A stretch of DNA of 38,404 bases, from NCBI GenBank assembly GCA_023446735.1, contig JAEXPQ010000047.1, positions 1-38,404 on the forward strand, in the 5' to 3' direction. Position numbers and translations under genes: made by a program. Position 1 is the stretch's first letter, and the number at the start of each line of letters is the position of its first letter. The notes under the pieces were generated by a model. That model saw nothing but the letters and a program-made list of their open reading frames with translations. It made no database searches and was not told the origin of the DNA. Of the stretch, positions 33,894-38,404 are shown one piece after another. Source of the stretch: Verrucomicrobiota bacterium. GTDB taxonomy: Bacteria > Verrucomicrobiota > Verrucomicrobiia > Opitutales > Opitutaceae.

Positions 33894-34784
33894 ATGCCTC
33901 ACCGGATTGCCGCGGCCCTGATTGTCCTGAGCGTTCTGTGTTTCTCCGGCTGTGCCACGGTGCGCCGCGGGGTGATCCAGGGGACCGACCACGGTGCGCC
34001 GGCTGCGACGGTGGTGCCGGCGGCGGACGAGGAACTGGTGTCGCTGCGGACCGCGGACGGCACCGCGATCGTGGCCCTGTTCGGTAAAGCGACCGACAGC
34101 GCCGGTCACTTGTTGGCCGATACTGCGACCCGGCCGACGGTGCTCTATTTCTACCCGGGTGGCTACACGCTGCAGCGCAGCCGTCCGGTGTTCGACGGCT
34201 TCCGACGGCTCGGCTGCAACGTGCTCATTCCCGAGTACCCCGGCTTCGGGATGAGCGGGGGAAAGGCCACCGAGCGCGGTTGCTACGCGGCGGCCGATGC
34301 GGCGTGGGCCTGGCTGGAGGCGCGCGGCGACATCGACCGCAGTCGCCTCGTGCTCGCCGGCTGGTCGGTGGGAGGTGGCGTGGCAGTCGATCTCGCGGCG
34401 CAGCAGGCGCCGGCCGGTTTGGTCGTGATCGGCACCTCCACCCGAATCCAGGATGTGGTGCGCAACTTGGCCGATGCTCGCGGTTCCACGGCGTGGATCC
34501 CCTCGTGGTTCCTTCGGACGGTCACCTCGCAATGTCGGCTCGACAGTGCGGCGAAGCTGGCGGCGGTGCGATGCCCGGTGCTGGTCGTGTACGGTGCGCG
34601 CGACGAACTGGCGACGAAGGCGATGGCGGAACGGTTGGTCGCCGCCGCGCAGCCGGGTGCGATGCTGGTGCGGATCGACGGGGTGGGACACGGCGATTTC
34701 TTTCGTACGAATCCCGACGTCCTCTGGCAGGAGCTGCACTCGTGGCTGGAAGCGCTCGGCCTGCAGGAAGGCCGGAGGCGGTAA
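33894..34784 (+). CDS. Alpha/beta-hydrolase lipoprotein
   Basis: This 296-residue secreted hydrolase starts MPHRIAAALIVLSVLCFSGC, with a lipobox-like FSGC ending at Cys20. The fold opens with the oxyanion-side strand TVLYFYPGGYTLQRSRPVF. The catalytic triad is readable: S158 in AGWSVGGG, D237 in YGARDELAT and H266 in GVGHGDFF. The order and spacing are those of BEM46-like alpha/beta hydrolases. Substrate cannot be predicted. ATG 33894 gives the complete lipoprotein signal. Confidence 0.88.
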   Translation: MPHRIAAALIVLSVLCFSGCATVRRGVIQGTDHGAPAATVVPAADEELVSLRTADGTAIVALFGKATDSAGHLLADTATRPTVLYFYPGGYTLQRSRPVFDGFRRLGCNVLIPEYPGFGMSGGKATERGCYAAADAAWAWLEARGDIDRSRLVLAGWSVGGGVAVDLAAQQAPAGLVVIGTSTRIQDVVRNLADARGSTAWIPSWFLRTVTSQCRLDSAAKLAAVRCPVLVVYGARDELATKAMAERLVAAAQPGAMLVRIDGVGHGDFFRTNPDVLWQELHSWLEALGLQEGRRR

Positions 34785-34848
34785 CTCCCGCGAGAGGCGC
34801 GATCCCCGCCCGCCAGGTCTCCAACGAAGCTTGTCCGCACACAGCGGC

Positions 34849-36120
34849 TCAGCGCACGCGCGTCCACTCAGTGGCCTTGGTACCGCCGACGGGGGTGGCG
34901 TAGAGGATCGGCCAGCCGCTGGAGTTGGGACGGATCTGGTAGTTGAAACTTGCGGAGCCAGTGGCGTCGGTGAGCGTGAGCACGCCGTTGGCGGCCTGCC
35001 AGCGACCGCCGCCTTCCGAGCCGCCGCCCTGCGAGGCGTAGCCGGCGTTGCCGGTCTGGGCGCCGCCGGAGTCGCGGAAGGTAAAGCTGTGCGAACTCTC
35101 GGCGTTGCCGGAGAGGCCGTAGGTGCCGTCCGCGGCGAGCGTGATGAAAGTGGTCTTCTCCGAGGAGGAGCTGCCGCCGTAGGACTTGTACTCCCAGTTC
35201 TTCCAGGTGCCGACCAGCTCGGCGGGGGTGCCACCGGAGTTGCCGGAGGTCTGGTCCGTGGCGGATGGTGCGCCTTGGTCGAACGAGCCGAAGATCTCCC
35301 GCAGTTGCCCCTCGCGGGCCGCGATGCGCGACTGGTCACCCACGGCGGTGAGGCTCACGATCGCGCGGTTCAGCACGGTCGTGTAGACGCGCAGGCGCAT
35401 CGGCGCGCCAGTCGGGCCCGCTCCCTCCCACGCGAGCGAGACGCCGGCGTGGGGGCCGGCGGCGACGGACTCCGCTCTCCCAACACGTTCAAAACCCGGA
35501 GCGGTCTGCATCACGTACTGCTCGAGCAACTGCTCGACGGCTGGATCCGAGGCCGAGGCGATGCCGCCGGAATCCGAAGCCGTGACGAGATAGGTCTCCT
35601 GCGGGGCCCGGGTGTCGGCCGGCTGCAGGGTGAGCATGCCGGCTGCGGCCTGCGATTCGTCGATGCGCCAATTCTTTGGGTACGCGAAGGAGAAGCCGCT
35701 CGAGTGGGTGTATTTGGTCAAGGCGGGGCGGGCGACGGCGCCGGGGGGCGTCTCGGCCGTGCCCGCAGTGGAAGCGCGTTTGGCGGCGAGCGGGTTTGCT
35801 CCACCTGTGCGTTTGAGGGTGTAGCGGGCGTCATCGGTGATGAGCGTGAGGGCCTGGCCGCCGTCGGTGGCTTCGAAGGCGAACACGCCGTCGGGCGTGG
35901 TGAACTGGCCGCGCAGCGTGCGGCCGTCGAGGCGGGCGGTGAACGGGAACGTTTCGGCGCCGAAGACGATGGCGCCCCTAAACGAGCCGGAAGCGACGGC
36001 CTCGCTCGTGAAGGTCAGCTCGTCGTTCTTGAAGGTCCCAATGAAGGGCTCGGCGCCGCAAAGGAGACCGGGGCAGACCACCAGCACCAGCGCCCACAGG
36101 AGGAGTAAGGGGTTCCGCAT
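34849..36120 (-). CDS. Secreted two-domain protein of unknown function
   Basis: This 423-residue exported protein has signal peptide MRNPLLLLWALVLVVCPGLL, with cleavage near CGAEP. The first part (about 25-100) is a small beta domain (GTFKNDELTFTSEAVASGSF). A PsbP-like segment at about 135-275 begins KYTHSSGFSFAYPKNWRIDE and continues RVYTTVLNRAIVSLTAVGDQ. The C-terminal part (about 300-420) is a lipocalin- or beta-barrel-like module (ELVGTWKNWEYKSYGGSSSS, TFITLAADGTYGLSGNAESS). No catalytic motif is seen. ATG 36120 directly precedes the signal peptide. It converges on the alpha/beta-hydrolase gene with 64 bases between stops. Confidence 0.8.
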   Translation of the reverse strand: MRNPLLLLWALVLVVCPGLLCGAEPFIGTFKNDELTFTSEAVASGSFRGAIVFGAETFPFTARLDGRTLRGQFTTPDGVFAFEATDGGQALTLITDDARYTLKRTGGANPLAAKRASTAGTAETPPGAVARPALTKYTHSSGFSFAYPKNWRIDESQAAAGMLTLQPADTRAPQETYLVTASDSGGIASASDPAVEQLLEQYVMQTAPGFERVGRAESVAAGPHAGVSLAWEGAGPTGAPMRLRVYTTVLNRAIVSLTAVGDQSRIAAREGQLREIFGSFDQGAPSATDQTSGNSGGTPAELVGTWKNWEYKSYGGSSSSEKTTFITLAADGTYGLSGNAESSHSFTFRDSGGAQTGNAGYASQGGGSEGGGRWQAANGVLTLTDATGSASFNYQIRPNSSGWPILYATPVGGTKATEWTRVR

Positions 36121-36171
36121 CGGGTCGGGAGCGTACGGAATCGGCCGATCGAAGGAAGGAAATTGATACGG

Positions 36172-36190
36172 CGGCCCTCGCGAAGGGCCG
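36172..36190. promoter_or_regulatory. Hairpin in the divergent promoter region
   Basis: CGGCCCT-CGCGA-AGGGCCG, 7-bp arms, lies between the divergent starts at 36120 (minus) and 36241 (plus). A second palindrome ATCGGCCGAT is at 36140-36149. They could be operator or leader structures; no specific regulator is suggested. Confidence 0.3.
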
Positions 36191-36240
36191 GCGGTTTGCC
36201 TCTTTGCACGGGCGGGGCGGGTGCTACGGTGGCGGGGCCG

Positions 36241-37944
36241 ATGCCGGACATCGTCCTTGCCACCTTCAACGCCAAGTTCATCCACGCCTCGTTCGGGCTG
36301 CGCTGCCTGCGCGCGAACCTCGGCGAGCTGCGCGAACGCTCGGCGCTGGCGGAGTTCACCATCGGCGAACGGCCGCTCGACGTGGCCGAGCGGATCCTGG
36401 CGTTGGAGCCCCGGATCGTCGCGCTGGGCGTGTACGTGTGGAACGTGGTGCCGACGACCGAGCTGGTGGCGCTGCTCAAGCGCCTGCGGCCGGAGTTGAT
36501 CGTGATCCTCGGCGGTCCCGAGGTGAGCCATGAGGTCGAGACGCAGCCGGTCGTCGGCCTGGCCGACTGCACGATCCGCGGCGAGGGCGAGCGGGCGCTG
36601 GCCTCGATCTGTCGCGAGGTGCTCGCCGGCCAGCCGGTGCCGGCGAAGGTCGTTGACGGGCTCAAGCCGGACCTCGAGAAGACGGTGCTGCCCTACGACG
36701 AGTACACGGACGCCGACATCGCGCATCGGTTGATCTACGTGGAGGCGTCGCGCGGGTGTCCGTTCTCGTGCGAGTTCTGTCTGTCGTCGCTGGACGACGG
36801 CGTGCGGCAATATCCGCTCGGGCCCTTTCTCGCGGCGATGGAGCGGCTGCTCGCGCGCGGGGTGCGGCACTTCAAGTTCGTCGACCGCACGTTCAACCTT
36901 CATCTGCCGACCAGCCGGCGCATCCTCGAGTTCTTCCTCGCACGGATGGCGGGGGCGGAGGCCGGCGCTACGCCGATCGCCGACTGTTCACCGCCCACCG
37001 TCCTCGGCCAGCGGTACGCCGGGCTGTTCCTCCACTTCGAGATGGTGCCGGATCGCCTGCCGCCGGAGCTGCGCGAGCTGCTGGCGCGCTTCCCGGCCGG
37101 TTCGCTGCAACTGGAGGTCGGCATCCAAAGTTTCGATCCGGCGGTGACGGCGGCGATCGATCGCCGGCAGGACCTGGCGAAGATGGAGGACAACTTCCGT
37201 TTCCTGCGCGGGCATACCCAGGCGCACGTGCACGCGGACCTGATCGTCGGGCTGCCCGGGGAGACGGCGGCCGGTTTCGGCGCCGGCTTCGACCGGTTGG
37301 TCGCGCTCGGCCCGCAGGAGATCCAGGTGGGGCTGCTGAAGAAGCTGCGCGGCGCGCCGATCGCGCGGCACGACGCGCCCGAGGCGATGCTTTACTCCCC
37401 CGCGCCGCCGTACGAGATCCTGCGCAACCGCCTGATCGACTTCCCGACCATGCAGCGGCTGCGGCGTTTCGCCCGTTACTGGGACCTGGTTGGGAACAGT
37501 GGCAACTTCGTGGAGACGCTGCCGCTGTTCTGGCGCGGGGCGGCTTCGGCGGGCGGCGCCGTCGTGGCGGCGCAGCTGACGCGGAACGGCGCCGACGGAG
37601 CGGCGCTCTCCAGCGGAGGGCCGGGGGAACTGGGTGCGGTGGCTTCGCCCTTCGCCGAGTTCCTCCATTTCTGCGACTGGTTCCATGCGCGGGAGGGCCG
37701 GCACCATGCCCTGGCGCTGAGCCGCACGATGGAGCGTGTGTTCGAGTTTCTCGTCGCCGAGCGCCGGTTGGCGCCCGCCGAGGTGGCGGCCTCGCTGTTC
37801 CGCGATTGCCGCCGCATCGGCTACCTCGAGGTCCCGGCGGCGGTGCGTCCCCATGTGGCGCCGCGGTCGTTGGCGGAGCTGGCTGCGCGGCGGGGCGCAT
37901 CGACGCGGAACACGCAGCGCCAGGGGCGTCACCGCGCGGAGTGA
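36241..37944 (+). CDS. B12-binding radical SAM protein (DUF4080 type)
   Basis: This 567-residue radical SAM enzyme has an N-terminal cobalamin-binding-like Rossmann domain (about 1-140: DIVLATFNAKFIHASFGLRC, LIVILGGPEVSHEVE). The SAM core has the 4Fe-4S motif C173-x3-C177-x2-C180 in ASRGCPFSCEFCLSS, followed by FVDRTFNLHLPTSRRILEFF and VGIQSFDPAVTAAIDRRQDL. The C-terminal ~180 residues match the DUF4080 tail (LIDFPTMQRLRRFARYWDLV, GNSGNFVETLPLF). Such proteins are B12-dependent radical enzymes of mostly unknown substrate. ATG 36241 begins exactly at the domain; longer readings add Arg-rich sequence. Confidence 0.92.
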   Translation: MPDIVLATFNAKFIHASFGLRCLRANLGELRERSALAEFTIGERPLDVAERILALEPRIVALGVYVWNVVPTTELVALLKRLRPELIVILGGPEVSHEVETQPVVGLADCTIRGEGERALASICREVLAGQPVPAKVVDGLKPDLEKTVLPYDEYTDADIAHRLIYVEASRGCPFSCEFCLSSLDDGVRQYPLGPFLAAMERLLARGVRHFKFVDRTFNLHLPTSRRILEFFLARMAGAEAGATPIADCSPPTVLGQRYAGLFLHFEMVPDRLPPELRELLARFPAGSLQLEVGIQSFDPAVTAAIDRRQDLAKMEDNFRFLRGHTQAHVHADLIVGLPGETAAGFGAGFDRLVALGPQEIQVGLLKKLRGAPIARHDAPEAMLYSPAPPYEILRNRLIDFPTMQRLRRFARYWDLVGNSGNFVETLPLFWRGAASAGGAVVAAQLTRNGADGAALSSGGPGELGAVASPFAEFLHFCDWFHAREGRHHALALSRTMERVFEFLVAERRLAPAEVAASLFRDCRRIGYLEVPAAVRPHVAPRSLAELAARRGASTRNTQRQGRHRAE

Positions 37945-37992
37945 GGGTGGCGATTGGGCCGTCGCGGTTGCACGGAGCGGCGGGGCAGACGC

Positions 37993-38020
37993 AAAAAAGC
38001 CCCGGCGGCATCGCCGGGGC
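37993..38020 (-). terminator. Intrinsic terminator of the SEC-C gene
   Basis: On the minus strand GCCCCGGCG-ATGC-CGCCGGGGC forms a perfect 9-bp stem (37999-38020), followed directly by six T's (37993-37998). It ends the SEC-C gene, whose stop is at 38041. There is no T-run on the plus side, so it does not serve the radical SAM gene. Confidence 0.88.
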
Positions 38021-38040
38021 GCTGGTGGAGCGGACTCCGT

Positions 38041-38404
38041 TCAGGCCTTGGGCGCCTCGGGGGCCAGGGCGGGCTCGGCGACGGGCGGCAAGCCGCTGCC
38101 GCAGCAGTGCTTGTACTTGCGTCCGCTGCCGCACGGGCACGGGTCGTTGCGGCCGATCTTGAGCGGCAGGGGCATGGCGCTGCCGGCGGGGGCGGCGGGC
38201 TTCTCCTTCTGCTGCGAGAGCCAGAAGCGGTGCAGCTCGAGCACGCAGGTGGTGATGACCTGCGGGGGCGGGCCGTCCGCGGCGGTGAGTCGGGAGAGGA
38301 TGAGGGCGTGCAGCTCCTTCTCGGGTTCGAGGTAGGCGCGCAGGAGGGCGAGGAACGGATCGGCCGGCGAGCCGATGACCGGTTTCCACGCCTCGGTGTC
38401 GAGC
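38041..38404 (-). CDS. SEC-C motif protein, C-terminal part (5' end outside window)
   Basis: The frame is open to the window edge. The visible ~120 residues include a helical part (DTEAWKPVIGSPADPFLALL, RAYLEPEKELHALILSRL), a linker, and the SEC-C zinc motif KIGRNDPCPCGSGRKYKHCC (C-x-C...C-C, preceded by R-N-D-P). Such motifs occur in SecA C-termini and many small metal-binding proteins, where they bind zinc. The tail is Pro/Ala-rich. The start is not visible; GTG 38244 would give a truncated protein and is not preferred because coding sequence continues upstream. Confidence 0.9.
   Translation of the reverse strand, partial: LDTEAWKPVIGSPADPFLALLRAYLEPEKELHALILSRLTAADGPPPQVITTCVLELHRFWLSQQKEKPAAPAGSAMPLPLKIGRNDPCPCGSGRKYKHCCGSGLPPVAEPALAPEAPKA

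Noticed and set aside
34849..36903. Long minus-strand frame extending past 36120 over the radical SAM gene
   Set aside because: The real protein starts at 36120 with a signal peptide; the extension lies opposite the well-supported radical SAM gene.

Overview
The window looks like chromosomal DNA of a high-GC verrucomicrobial bacterium, most plausibly an Opitutaceae relative. The basis is the very GC-rich codon use, the mix of secreted beta-structured proteins (RCC1/Ig-like and parallel beta-helix proteins, the latter with the LLEYAFGANP-type tail common in that phylum), few recognisable Shine-Dalgarno sites and several GTG/TTG starts. This placement is inference from content, not a database result. 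No rRNA, tRNA, CRISPR array, intact insertion sequence or origin was seen.

Layout. 1-1053: the C-terminal end of a tyrosine recombinase runs into a DUF433/DUF5615-type toxin-antitoxin pair whose toxin carries a one-base frameshift; this is a mobile or decaying edge. 1054-4530: a giant secreted RCC1-repeat protein with 14 repeats, an N-terminal BACON-like domain and an Ig-like domain. 4626-5970 (minus): a translationally coupled ECF sigma factor / small membrane protein / Spy-CpxP-like sensor operon. 6039-9707: a Thr-rich secreted protein, DUF3788, an ICMT-like membrane methyltransferase, a Tat-exported alkaline phosphatase, a DUF167 protein and a Dabb-domain protein. 9758-11845: a secreted Ig plus beta-helix protein. 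11995-17307 (plus): exonuclease III, an SRPBCC protein, a 74-residue orphan gene bracketed by hairpins, a CinA-like amidohydrolase and a five-PAS/PP2C phosphatase.

17326-23517 (minus): a RES/Xre toxin-antitoxin pair, then a TetR-regulated RND efflux operon (tetR, membrane fusion lipoprotein, RND pump, small membrane protein). Two matching palindromes, before tetR and before the fusion-protein gene, look like its operators. 23662-27583: DUF4202, a small orphan gene, an inverted heptamer-repeat element, a YkgJ-like Cys-cluster protein, a DUF4412 protein with a clear terminator, and an RhlE-type helicase with a DEVD box. 27697-31695: a 1332-residue hybrid histidine kinase with a 14-blade propeller sensor and two receiver domains. 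31696-32368: a non-coding stretch with a pair of inverted 38-bp palindromes resembling a REPIN. 32369-38404: a DUF6807 (PmoA-like) protein, DUF1643, an alpha/beta-hydrolase lipoprotein, a two-domain secreted protein, a B12-binding radical SAM protein (DUF4080 type) and the 3' part of a SEC-C motif gene with its terminator.

Functionally the window is mostly housekeeping plus envelope, efflux and signalling genes. I see no clear multi-gene defence or biosynthetic system. The most unusual signals are non-coding: the REPIN-like palindrome pair, the inverted heptamer element, the hairpins around the 74-residue gene and the paired TetR-type operators.
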